DNA of 64,000 nt from Brachyhypopomus gauderio (Eukaryota > Chordata > Actinopteri > Gymnotiformes > Hypopomidae): positions 4,302,720-4,366,719 of the forward strand of contig NC_135221.1 in NCBI RefSeq assembly GCF_052324685.1, given 5' to 3'. Under the pieces are notes generated by a model, which did no database searches, was not told the DNA's origin, and saw only the letters and a program-made list of their open reading frames with translations. Below, piece by piece: positions 30,004 through 41,197 of this stretch; the stretch's first letter is position 1; every line of letters begins with the position of its first letter. The translations under genes were made by a program, and so were the position numbers.

Positions 30004-31138
30004 TCATACCACGCTGCCCGGCCAGGACACCACGGTCAGAATGACTTTATTCCTCTGTAGCTTTAACATCGGGATGAGGGAGGAGTTGTTCATGCCCACC
30101 GTGGTGGCTCCGTTCACCGCCACGATCTCATCACCACACCTGCAGGGCAAAGCAAAGTCAGTACGGCGTTTCCACCAGAGAGAAAACTCGGAACCGGCGC
30201 CTGCGATGATTTAACTGATCAAATTAACATGATAATAATGAGCTCTGGCTACAGAGGACAGTGTGGTGTGGGAGTTCATGGACAAGAAAAAAAAAATGGG
30301 CTTACTTGAGACGCCCATCGAAGTGGGCGGGAGTTCCAGGCACTATGGTCTTGATGAAGAATGGCTGTTGGCCACGATTCTCTTCGTATCCGCCCACAAT
30401 GCTGAAGCCCCAGCTCTCGTTGTTGGTCTTTAACAGCACGATGTCACGACACCAGTGCATGTGGCTTTAGAGTTACAGAAAGAGCTCGAGTCAACTCCAA
30501 CTCATCCACATCTGTACGTCCCAGAACCTTCCGCCTTCCTAACCGCACCCAAGGTGTGGTACTGAGGTGCAGAGGACCTCCAATTACCTGGGTAGCCCCA
30601 ACCAGCGGGTCCAGAGAGGGGCCCAGTTCAGGTTGTCCTCTCTGGGTCCCTCCAGCAGGTCCATCTCCTCCTTGCTGACGGCCTCTCCGTCCTCCTCTTC
30701 CTCCTCAGCGGCGGTGCGGATGACGCTCAGTGCGACGGAGTTCTGGGCCGTCTGGGTCTTCAGCACCGACACGGCCTCGTTGTAGGTCAGCTGGGTCAAG
30801 TCCACACTGTTGATACTCAGCAGCACGTCACCTGGGCAGCCAACAGACAGGAGTGAGTGGTCAGGCAGCAAACAGCGAGCAGCGCCGACCTGAAACAAGC
30901 CGGCACCGTGTGGCAGGCCTGTGCGTCTCTTGGGGGTGGGGGTGTTGTAGAAGGACGTGGCACCTGGTTTGATGGTGCCGTCTCTGTGCAGGCAGCCCAC
31001 GGGCTGGACGCTGGTGATATAGACAGGTAGACGACTGCGACAGTCTCGTCCGCCCGCGATGGTGATGCCCAACGAATGACGCGGCTCCTTCTTCAGACTC
31101 ACCGTCTTCTCCTGACTGGAGAACCCACCAGGAGGTTC

Positions 31139-31172
<34 letters not shown>

Positions 31173-31587
31173 CTCACTTCTCAACTTTTACTCTGTGAAA
31201 GCATGACGGCTGAAAAGTGAAGGCATCTGAAACGTGTCCGTCTCCTGCGGTGAAAACATTTGTAAAAGCAAACGCTGTTCCAAGATCCTGCAGCAAACAC
31301 CGAGTGGTGATAATGTGAAGGGCTCGACACGCCGCCATCGTAACTCCCAGTGTCAAAAGCCACAGCTCTCACCATCTTCTATCAGTGTCTGTGGAGTCTG
31401 CAGAGCTCCAGTGGGGGGGGTGGGGAGGCCTCTTCCTACCCCAGCAGGGTGCCCCCCCTCCCCGCAAGAGTAAAGGCTTCAACTCCGCAGGTGAAAGCTA
31501 ACTGTCACCAGCTTTGATCACTGGCCACAAGCAAACAATGCAGAAGAGAAGGTAGTGAGAGAGAGAGGGGGGTGGGAAGGGGGGGGG

Positions 31588-31623
<36 letters not shown>

Positions 31624-31978
31624 CCTATGCCTTTTGATCAGAAGCATGGCTCAGAGATAGAGGCAGGCTGCTTTAATCTCACCCTGGCCGGCCTGCATCT
31701 GGCTTCCCCTCCGGGAGCCAGCGAGGAAGTGACACGCACGCAGGGTGTGACGGGCGGCGGCGTGAAGACGGCTCTCACGGCTCGAGAGGAGTCACACGCG
31801 CACAGAACCACATGGCAGGAGCGAGGCGTAAGGAGCGAGGCGGCCACACCGGACCCACTGTGACCGGACCCAGTACCAGACCTGCTGACCCACAGCTGGT
31901 GGCTGTCAGAGAGCGTCAGCGTGGCCTGTAGCTGGCGCAGTGGTGGATATTAATCAATCTGGCAACCACTAGCCTAAC

Positions 31979-32040
<62 letters not shown>

Positions 32041-32184
32041 TTACCTTCATGAATATGGAGCGACGCCTGTAGTACTGAGTGTCCAGAGGTCTTCTAGCCC
32101 CTCTGCTCTGCAATTCCCCTCCGTCCTCAATGGCGTCCAAGTGCCTCATCACCACAAAGTTCACCCGCACCTCACTGGCCTGCT

Positions 32185-32217
<33 letters not shown>

Positions 32218-33489
32218 CGTTTACCCAAGTCACAAGCCGCAGGCTACTGCTGAGGAACAAACACAGGTGCGGACGGATCCCCTCACCTGGATGATCTGGG
32301 CGGCGCTCTCCGGCGTGCCGTGCCTGAGGTCGTGCCCGTTGATGGCCAGAACCTTGTCGTTGTTGCGCAGTTTCCCGTCCTTGGCCGCCAGCCCTCCCGG
32401 CAGCAGGTCCAGGATGAAGACGCCCGCCTCCTCCGTTTTGCGAATGAGTTTGATGCCGAGAGGCTCGGAGTGCTCGTGCTTCACCAGGGTCACCTGGACC
32501 ACGGTGCCGGGGTTGTGGGGCGCCTGCGAGGCGGGCGGGTGCGGGTGGAGGAGCTCGGCCCGCGGCTTGAAGCCCTTCTCCTGCATGACGGTGAGGCGGA
32601 CGGAAGGGCGGGGCCGTCGTAGCACGGCGATGGCGTGGGCGTGGGGCACGGAGGTCAGGCTGATGTCGTTCGCCTGTGGGGACGCGGCACGCCAACGGGG
32701 TTAGTTCAAACCTGCCTCGCCGGTCAGCCGGTCGTGGCCGCTACCCAGAATCCAGTGGGAACAAGAAATCATTTCTGATATTTATTGGTTTAATGGATTC
32801 TAGTCAAGGGACCCCCCTCCCCCTCCACTAACTCCACCCCCTCCAGTCACCGTAGTCCCTCCCCCCCTCAAACTGCATGTGCAGTGGAACACTATTAACT
32901 CTGTCAATGACACAGACGGTAATCTTCCACAGACTGTAGTCTTGGCAGGTTGAGTCTTGCCCTGAGTGAATACAGTGTTGCAATATGATCCACCTCTGTG
33001 GGAAATCATTTCTGAGGTGCCACCTTCGTCCATTTCTACGTTTCTCCCTCCGAAGACGATCAACGCAAATCAGAAGATCCTGAAACAACGTTGTCATTAG
33101 GCTCATACCGAAAAGTGCCAAGCATGCACTCCTTAGAAAGGCCCTACTTAAAAATCAATGCGTCTATGAGCCCGAAGGGGAAACTGGAGATAGCGTTTCA
33201 GGAAAGGAGATATCCGATCCTCACGGCCCACGACACGTCTCCTCCAGGGCTGCCGCACAACTCCGGGGAGCTAGGGCTCGTCCCCGGGAGCCTGCGGCCT
33301 GGGCCAGAGAGGCCCGTTTGTTCAGAGTCCCACGTGTCTGACGGGCCTAAACGCGGCAGGATGGGTTACTGCCATTCAGCTGTCCGGCCTGGGATTCCTG
33401 AGCTGAATGCAAAGCTGGAGATTCGTTTCTCTCCGTTACTGCATTCCAGTGCTGCTAGGGGCGGAAATCCTGGGAGAGTCCCACACTGA

Positions 33490-33525
<36 letters not shown>

Positions 33526-35638
33526 AGAACATGGCAAAGGAACAATAAAGCCCCGGGAACACGTCGACCCCATTTCCTAAGAAAAGCCAATGAAAACGCA
33601 GCCTTGATTTTTATTAATGGTTAATCTGTATTCAGGACATCGTACAGGCCTAAACTGCAGTGCTAACCAAGTTTGAAGGTTTAACCTTCAAATTTACCAC
33701 AAAGCATGACGTGGCACTGTCAGGAGCAGATCACACACAGGTTGAAGACCAGCACTGCTCCGTCATTTACCCTGAGACACTGTTTAACCAATCTTTCCAC
33801 AAGTCAGCAAAGTGCTGCAACAATATGGGGAAAAATATATGGAAAAATTTCTGGTATTATGGTATTGTTCACCAGTAAATATGTACGCAGTCCTTTTTAT
33901 ACCTATATGACAATACAGTCTACACATACAATTCAAAAACAACAACTACAACAACAACAAGATCTCTGCCTACACCTTAATGGAAACAGGCAGGTCAAAA
34001 ACATGGAGAGAGGACACAGTTCACCCTTATGTACAGGACAGGAAGCAGATAGGGGCCACAATCTGTCTGAACCAAACAAACATATTTCGTTACTGTTTCA
34101 GCTTCCCCCTCGTCAGACACTGTTCTACTCTGTTAAAGAGTCGATGTTAATAAGTGAATCCAGGCCACTGTTTACATGGTAAAGCCAACGTGAGCGAGGA
34201 GAAATTTCACAACATGCATTAACAGCAGGCAGGGATCAGTGCCCTTTACCCAGGAACATGGCTGGAATGCAAACACAACGACACGGGTGTGTGTGCAACG
34301 ACGACCCAGAAGGGAGGGGGCCGTCCACAGATCTTCCAGAGAACTCTCCGCGCGATGCAATCTGGCCGGACCCACGCCCGATGCCCTCGGAACAGACGGC
34401 GATTATATAACGACCTCTAATGTGCCTCACCTCCAGAATGTGATCCCCCGGGGCGAGCTTGGCATCGTGGGCGGCCAGCGAGTCACGCACGATCTCTTGG
34501 ATGACGATGCTCCCCAGGGGCGTGTCCTTCCCGCCCACAATGCGCAGGCCCAGGTCGTCGTCGGGATCCTTCCGGAACAGCTCCACGATGCTGGCCTCAG
34601 CCACCAGGCTGGACCTGAGTGGAGCTCCTGGCAGAGAACGGAGACGGTCCCTAACGTTACCACGCCGTTTCGCCGGCCAGCCGACGCCCAGAAAACACTC
34701 AAATGACTCGTTATCACTATCTAGCACTGAAACGGCGAGGCCGGGTTAGACACTTAAAGCAGCCAATCATTGACTTAATGAAAAGAAGGGTGTTGCCCGT
34801 TGATTCAGAGATTATGATTAAGTACCTATAAATAGAGAATTCAGATATACGCTCCCACAAGACATGGATTACACCATTAATGATGAGGTGCAGACGAGAA
34901 CAGGCAGTGCCAGTCTGATGAAGGCTTCCCATAGAAGTGTTACCTATGGCAGTATAAGATCACTGTGCTGTGATCCCCCTACTACAACCTCCACCCCCAC
35001 CTCCACCTCCACCCCCACCTCCACCCCCTGCCCCATCTCCACCCCCTGCCCCATCCTTAGTCCCCAGCCTCATCAAAGGCACCACCTGCTTTGCTTTCTA
35101 ACCAAGAGTCAACACAGCTGCAAATTATTTCCTGTGCTTTTTACAGGCACCTTCTGCAAACTCTCGACACCTAACATGACAAGTCACAAGCGGGATCAGT
35201 CAGACCACGTCCTCAAAAACACCACTCACCCCCTTAACCCGTCCAAACTCAAGAGAGCACGCTTACCATGTTTGGATAATGTAAACAGAGTCAAACTCAA
35301 CTGTTTCAGGATGTGTAATGTCTAAGTAAAACCTGGTTCACATGCTCTGGTCTAAGAGACAGAAGTCAGACTGTACCATCATCTCCCCCCTCGTCGGCAG
35401 GGTTGGCCGGGCCGGTAAGAGTAGATGCGCGTGTGAGAGCCGGGGCGGATTTGGTGTCGGACTCCCCCTCACTTTTGCCCCCCTTTAGCTCATTCCAGGA
35501 GGGCCTCTTCCTCCTCTCGGCCTCCTCCCTCAGCCGCCTGAACGCCGGGCATCTGGGAAGCAGGACAAGATGGAGGATCAAGCAGAAGTGAGATGAGATG
35601 CAAGGGTGTGCGTGCGCACACACATACACACACAGAAA

Positions 35639-35683
<45 letters not shown>

Positions 35684-37821
35684 GGGAAGAGAGAGGAAGA
35701 AAGTAATAGAGGTCACGGAGATCCATGAGAGTTGCGAACAGGCTTCGTTACTCAGTGGTTTGCTGTTAATTAACGTACAAGACATTCATTACGGGGCAGC
35801 AGCAGGATCTAAAAATAGACCCGCCAGCTCGGCCCAGCACTTCATACTCAGCTTGAATTCAAGAGTCAGCATGAACTGGAGTGGCAGAAAAAAAGAAATA
35901 AATCAATGAGGGCAGAAGAAAAACCCAACACTGCTCATGTCTCTCAGCTGAAAGAAGCTACGTGATGAGCCTTCATCGTGTATTAAACACGCCTGTTTGG
36001 AAGAAGCCTTGTATCTCCGGTGGGTGGCAGGTGATGTAAGCTTGGCTGGTACACAGAGCCGCACGACGGGGAGGGAGGAGAGAGAGACAGAGAGGGAGTG
36101 AGACAGGAAGGGAGACAGGGAAGGAGACAGGCGCTATGCAAATGTGGACGGCTGCTGCATTGCAGGCAGGAGGACAACACGGGTCACCTAGAGCAGAATC
36201 GGGCCACGCCCTCCCCAGCCAACACTCCCCACTCGCCGTGTTTACACTGAGCCCTCTCCAGCACACACGAATTACCAGCCAAACCACTCTCGGATCTCTG
36301 CATTACATCACAGCCGACGGTGGGGGACGGAAGCTCAGGCCGTGCGGGTGAGAGGAAGAGTACACAGGGGACAGCCGCACACTACACAGATCAAACGTCC
36401 GCTCCACTCGTGTCCACACCGGGGTTTCTTGCGGCTACTCTCCGAGCTTATGCATTTCTTCAAATATGTGTCCATTCATTTGTTTAGCTTTTGTTCCTCG
36501 CAGTAACAGACACGCCGACAACCAAAGCGTGCCGGCAATCAGGTGATTGCTAATTCCATGATTTGAAAAGCATGCGGTTATAATTAAAGCAAAACCCTAA
36601 AGTGAAACCATATTAGTCATTCATTAATCCAGCTAAGTTGAGTCAAATCTCTCCGTCCCCACTAGCCTGGGATAAACCGCATTCCAGAGATGCCCGAGCA
36701 GCATTTTTTGATCAGTGTGTATCAAACCTCTGCATTTCACCTATGGATCCAAAACACAATAATCACCATGTGATATTTTTATCGGAATCCCTGTCCTGAT
36801 TTGCATACTCTGCATACTGAATGCCGATCAGTTTTCTCTTCTGGCAAGAGTAGAGGCAGTATACTTCACTCCTGCCCCAACAGGGTGGAACTATTTACAT
36901 TCAATCCATGGGCTCTCGAAATTAAGACTTTTACAGCATTCAACCACAGCTTATGAAGGATTAGGACTTCTTCTGGAAGGAGAGTCTTATTTCAATCTCA
37001 GTAAACTTTTAACACTCTGCTGACTGAACTTTCAGCACTTCTATCTTGTTCATTTAGGCAGCAAAGTAGTTTCAAAAGTTCTTTATTTAAAAAAAGAGAG
37101 AATATTCTGTTCGGTTCACAGTGAATGAAAAACCATGAAGATGGCAAAGCAGAAGAGAGAAGAGAATAAGCTCTTCTCCAGACAGACATTAAGAGAGTCC
37201 ATCAAACGTCCATCAAAACGTTCCAGTCCCCCATAATCACAGTTTTAAACCAAAGTACTACTGCACAAGCGTTGGCCTCCTGCCTGCTTCATGTTTCTGG
37301 AATTTCCCCTTGTACCATCTTGGAGGGTGATGTTCGGGGGGCCCTCCAGACAGATACCCCCCCCCCCACACACACACACACACACACACACCCACCCACC
37401 CCACCCCACCCGCGCTCTGCCTCTGAACCAACCTGTTGTGCAGGTGCGGCTGCAGCTCGCAGCGCTGCATGGTCTCCTGGCACTCGCTGTAGAAGGGGCA
37501 CAGTACGGTCAGCTTGTCCAGCAGGTTTCGTACCAGGTGGCTGGACGAGCGACACTGCTGCAGCTGGAGCTGCTTGCGGTCCACGGGGCAGAAGTCCTGC
37601 TCCCCCAGGAAGCTGCTCAGACACTGCTGGCAGTAGGTGTGGCCGCACGGCGTGTCCACGGGGCACAGCAGCGGCTGCAGACATATGTGGCAGACCAGCT
37701 CGTCGTCCACGTCGGTCTGGTACTCGTACAGGTGGCTGTCCTGGGCCTCGTGGCCCTGACCGCACTCCTTACACACGCGCGCCCACGTCAGGCCGGCCAC
37801 CGGCGCTCTGGGCTCCGTCAT
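30004..37821 (-). CDS. lnx2b: LNX-family E3 ubiquitin ligase, RING plus four PDZ domains
   Basis: Nine minus-strand coding exons join with consistent phases: 37433-37821, 35377-35552, 34431-34726, 32287-32673, 32045-32179, 30964-31111, 30588-30831, 30306-30464, 30004-30139. The product is about 689 aa, close to human LNX2 (690). The RING (about 44-82) has CHIC, CGHTYC and CPVDR. A zinc-finger-like Cys region follows (about 108-131). Four PDZ domains carry LGLRIVGG (about 234-321), LGIKLIRK (344-429), LGITIAGG (462-548) and WGFSIVGG (595-681); the C-terminus is WPGSVV. LNX proteins ubiquitinate Numb and other PDZ or PTB partners in the cytoplasm. The sequence is nearest LNX2, but linkage to cdx4-chic1 marks it as the LNX3 locus from which eutherian XIST descended. 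The symbol is my best guess at the fish name. Confidence 0.93.
30964..31111 (-). other. LNX exon 6, first half of PDZ3
   Basis: Encodes [18 protein letters not shown] and on to RDGTIKPG, split inside the PDZ3 fold. A (CA)n tract at 31141-31170 (UG repeat in the transcript) lies about 30 bp upstream of its acceptor. The acceptor used is the second of two nearby AGs (CCAGTCAG), because only that one keeps the PDZ frame. Confidence 0.75.
31141..31170. repeat. (CA)n microsatellite upstream of LNX exon 6
   Basis: 15 CA units on the plus strand, UG repeat in the LNX transcript. Confidence 0.95.
31556..31620. repeat. GA/G-rich low-complexity tract
   Basis: A (GA)n tract with a G10-type run in the LNX intron between exons 5 and 6. 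The overlapping plus-strand open frame is compositional. Confidence 0.9.
31981..32038. repeat. (CA)n microsatellite abutting the LNX exon 5 donor
   Basis: 29 CA units, UG repeat on the LNX transcript, starting six bases after the donor of exon 5 (GTAAAG). Confidence 0.95.
32045..32179 (-). other. LNX exon 5, 45-codon linker exon between UG repeats
   Basis: A 135-bp phase 0-0 exon encoding [18 protein letters not shown] and on to RRRSIFMK. It completes the last strand of PDZ2 and forms the linker before PDZ3. Both flanking introns begin or end with (UG)n within about 10 bp of the splice sites. Skipping it would leave the frame intact. Confidence 0.85.
32187..32215. repeat. (CA)n microsatellite at the LNX exon 5 acceptor
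   Basis: About 14 CA units, UG repeat on the transcript. It occupies the place of the polypyrimidine tract before GAGAGCAG. Confidence 0.95.
32811..32870. repeat. C-rich (G-rich on minus strand) low-complexity tract
   Basis: Several runs of four or more C on the plus strand, so the LNX pre-mRNA carries multiple G runs here, a G-quadruplex-capable arrangement in intron 3. Confidence 0.6.
33491..33519. repeat. poly-G tract (G29)
   Basis: 29 consecutive G on the plus strand in LNX intron 3. The LNX transcript has C29. Confidence 0.95.
34431..34726 (-). other. LNX exon 3 with alternative in-frame acceptor
   Basis: The frame is open across 34431-34726, starting [10 protein letters not shown] and running into PDZ1. 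A second AG (CTCTGCCAG, exon start 34627) lies 99 nt inside and keeps frame and phase. The longer form gives a total length matching LNX2 and contains the NESF tetrapeptide, so I prefer it. A cassette-exon reading is ruled out because the implied intron would be only 33 nt. Confidence 0.65.
34976..35060. repeat. C/CA-rich ACCTCC tandem repeats
   Basis: Short degenerate CACCTCCACC and CCCTGCCCCATC units repeat in LNX intron 2. The plus-strand Thr/Pro-rich open frame here is compositional. Confidence 0.8.
35642..35678. repeat. (GA)n microsatellite
   Basis: 18-19 GA units in LNX intron 1. On the transcript it is a (TC)n pyrimidine tract about 90-125 nt upstream of the exon 2 acceptor at 35552. 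Confidence 0.95.
37363..37412. repeat. (CA)n then CCCA/CCCCA tract next to the RING exon donor
   Basis: CA repeats are followed by CCCACCCACCCCACCCCACC. On the LNX transcript this reads as four or more G runs of three to four bases, 21-42 nt after the 5' splice site at 37432. Confidence 0.9.
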
Positions 37822-38015
37822 GGTCCGCGGGACTGTGGCCGAGAAGGGGGGGGGGGGGTGTTCGGATTCAGGAGGATCGCGGCTGGTCTGCGCTCGACCC
37901 CTCTCCCCCGCTCTTTCTCCGAGCTTCGCTAGATGGAAACACTGTCGGCGAGAAGCGTTTTCAGTCCAGAGAAGGAAGGAACCACCCATCTGCTCGGTCT
38001 CCTCATCCTGCACTT
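37822..38015 (-). other. LNX 5' UTR part of exon with upstream start codons
   Basis: A strong acceptor (TTTGTTCTCTTTTCCACCAG) ends at 38016. The following 194 nt lead to the ATG at 37821. An upstream ATG at 37989 is in frame with no intervening stop (56-codon extension), and another ATG at 38006 opens a 25-codon uORF ending at 37929. The family-like N-terminus starts at 37821, so that start is preferred. Confidence 0.5.
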
Positions 38016-38929
38016 CTGGTGGAAAAGAGAACAAAGAAAATCTGAGGCTGGAGGAGGTATGGGGGGTTTTTTTGGCTCCTGCTGGCTGGACAGGAAATGA
38101 CATAAATGTACTTAACAGTAACAATATGGGGGAGGGGGGGCGGGCTGCAGCTGTATCCTCAACACCAGTTCCCTCTACACCAGAAAAGCCAGCTAGGCCA
38201 AAGGTCACAGTTCACTTCATTAAGAAGGTTACGCTCCATAAAATGATTGGAGAGCAACTGTCAAAACTCACCTAACGGGAGGGAGCAGAAACACGGCACG
38301 AAATGACCGAGAGAACCAAGAAGGGGCTGTGTGCAAATGCCGGCCATGTCACTAAAACATCTCACGCCCAATCAACAGTGAGTTCCTGCCCCTGTGAAGC
38401 CTAACCCATCCTAATTTCTCCCACGAGAAAAACACAGCAAAACCAGAAATGTCCACTCTCAATACAGACCATTTAAGTATGAAAATTAAGAAAAGCAACG
38501 TTCAATTAAAACATACTAAATGACTAATATTTCCTTCAACAATGAGCAATCGCAAGTCATGTTTCATTTACAGATTACAAAACATGGAGAGATGTAAAAT
38601 ACGAACGCAAATCAAGCACAAAATTTGGGAAAGTTTAAAAATGTGAATCTCTACCCCCCCAATCAACCTGACTGACCTCATCATTTATACCAGATCATTC
38701 ACCACGGGGCGTTCACAGTAAACAAACAGTAAACAAACACATGCGCCCGCGTGCAGCGCAGACCGTGAAGCCCATTCGCTGCTCCCACCCACCTCGGACG
38801 CTGACGGCAGAGACGACGACCTCACAGAAGCCTCTGCATGCGAAAGAGAAATTCAGACTCAACAGCTGCGATGGCTCTGCCTCCTGCCTGAACGAAACTG
38901 AAGTCCTTCATCTCCGATGGTGTACGTGT

Positions 38930-38996
38930 GTGTGTGCGTGCACGCGTGTATGCGTGCCTGTGTGTGTGTGTGTGTGTGTGTGTGTGCATGCATACA
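38930..38996. repeat. GT-rich microsatellite
   Basis: Interrupted (GT)n with GCGTGCACGCGTG variants. A second pure (GT)n follows at about 39101-39128. Confidence 0.9.
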
Positions 38997-39098
38997 CAAG
39001 GACATGCAACTCGAGAGAACCGTGTGACTTGCTAGAGGGGAGCTCAGCGGAGTGCACAGGGGTGTTCAGTGTCTGGCCACGTGGACTAAGGAGGAGGG

Positions 39099-39130
<32 letters not shown>

Positions 39131-39210
39131 ATATTAAACAAACATAGGCAAAGTGATCCAAGCAGCCATTACAACTCCTGACTAAGTACAATGTGCCTTG
39201 AGAGTATCTT

Positions 39211-39338
39211 TGTGTGTGTGTGTGTGTGTGTGTGGGGGAGGGAGAAAAGTGCTTAATTAAAAATACATTGTCTGGGATTAACCAGGACAGTCTCTGTCTC
39301 TCCGCCTGTGTCTCTCTCTCTCTCTCTCTCTCTCTCTA
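39211..39338. repeat. (GT)n and (TC)n microsatellites
   Basis: (GT)n at about 39211-39232 and (TC)n at about 39308-39337. No gene is seen around them. Confidence 0.9.
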
Positions 39339-41197
39339 TTTCTCCACCATGTTCCTGTCCTCTGGCATGCTCTCTGCAGTAGGAGAAGCACCGGTGACAG
39401 CTGAAGACACCTCTAAACCACACCGCTGCTACACTGCTTTGTCCCATTTGACAAAGGACAGGATGACTCATTTCAAAAATATTCAACGGTCAAGGGAGTC
39501 GTAAGTTCCAACACAAACACACGACTGTGAATACTCTAAACACAGAGTAAAGAAGTACACCTGCTTGTTTGCTTTAAGGGTTATCGAAAGCAGTGATAAA
39601 AAAAATAGAAAAATTCATCTGCTGTTGCATTTTAAAGGTGTGAGTACAGCATTTTGCCCTTGTGTACAGGGGGTAAAACCAGTGACCCTGGTTAAAAGCC
39701 CCTCTGCAGAAGTCCTTGGAACATCTAACAGAGCAGAGAGGTGAGTGAGTGGCCCATCTTTACTAATCCAGCACTTTATGACACAGCAGTTCTCAAGGGT
39801 GTTCCTTGGTGAAGCCTTCAACAAATGTCAGTCAAGAAAGATGTAGCTTAATACCACTACCTTAATATTGATTATGTAAAGGAATGGGGGGGGGGGTGAG
39901 TTGCAGAACAGACAAATTGTTCATTTACATATCAAACTATTTCCAGACTGCTTAATTTGAAACACAATATTACCATTAGGTAATTGAAAACATCAGTGTT
40001 TGTCAGCACGAACAGTGTGTTATGGGATACTCCCATGCAATTAATCTATCCCATTACATTGATACCTTTCTTGTGAAGACAAAGATATCTTCTTATATAG
40101 GCCTAATAAAATCAATATCACTGTCCATTCTTTAAGTGTTCTAGTCAATACAGAGCTTTCCAATTTTAAAGGGAAGGTGGCAACTATAGCACAAACAGTA
40201 AATCAGTCCCTCTGTGCCTCTGTCCGGAAGATCATGAATCATTTTCTGTACCACACCCTTAGCTGCAGTACCACAGCCAGAACTCGGCGGAAGAGGTGCG
40301 TGACTGGGTTTACCTGAAATTAGTGCATCTTGACTAGCCTGCACTACTGAGGGACAGGGGGAGGGAGTCTGTAAACCACACCCTCATCATATCACTGGCT
40401 GATACCATCATCCCCTCCCCGCAGGCTTGGAACTCATTTCACCGCCATCTTGGATCTCATGGACACTAAAGGGGTCCATGATGCAGCCAGATTCAACACA
40501 CAACTCACAGTCTCCTTTCAGACAGAAAACTCTCTGTGTAGATCAGGTCAGAAACACACACATCATAGAGAGACCCATAAACACAGTCCACTGCTGTAAA
40601 CTGCTATTGTTTGACCAGTGCACAATAACAAAACATGGTCACAGGAAACATACTAGGTAGTTTTTAAGCACCTGCTGGTGAGGTAAGTCAAATGAGACCA
40701 AACTAGATAAAAGGAAAAAATAACAAGAACGTTCAACATAAACTAAAATGTTGCTCATTCAAAATATTAAACATTTTCTTTAGTAAACAGGTTTTGAACG
40801 ATTTACACAGATAATTGAAGAATACCACGTATTAGAAACGCTGGCAGCCCCAACTCAACGACCTGATACTTGAGGACCATAAATCATTTATCCGTCAGCT
40901 GACTGAATCTGTTCAAACCGACAACAGGAGTGAACTTTAATATCCGACTAATCTCACAGTCTTTTATTCGAGCATAATATATAGTTTAATAGACCTTATC
41001 AGTTCTCGCAAAGGACCTGAACAACTGTATTGTGTACTTTACATGCTAGACTTGGAAAGTACCGTCATCTCGGTGTCACTAAACCTAAATCGCGATTATT
41101 CGTCCACTATTTTAAATCTTTGTACAACCTACAGGCTCTTGGGCTGGGGGGACGAGTAGTCGACTTTACCGACATAACCGCGAAGACCGAAACTCAC

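Noticed and set aside
32141-32704. Long plus-strand frame (187 aa) and the plus-strand frames at 37272-38045
   Set aside because: They lie antisense to the LNX PDZ2 and RING exons, whose minus-strand frames match a known family exactly. The open antisense frames are shadows.
34628-34726. A separate 66-nt cassette exon (34661-34726) in the LNX gene
   Set aside because: Its splice signals look fine, but the intron to the next acceptor would be 33 nt, too short for vertebrate splicing. A single longer exon with an alternative acceptor explains it better.
38741-39181. 146-codon plus-strand frame with a poly Cys-Val segment
   Set aside because: Depends on two GT microsatellites and has no conserved portion.
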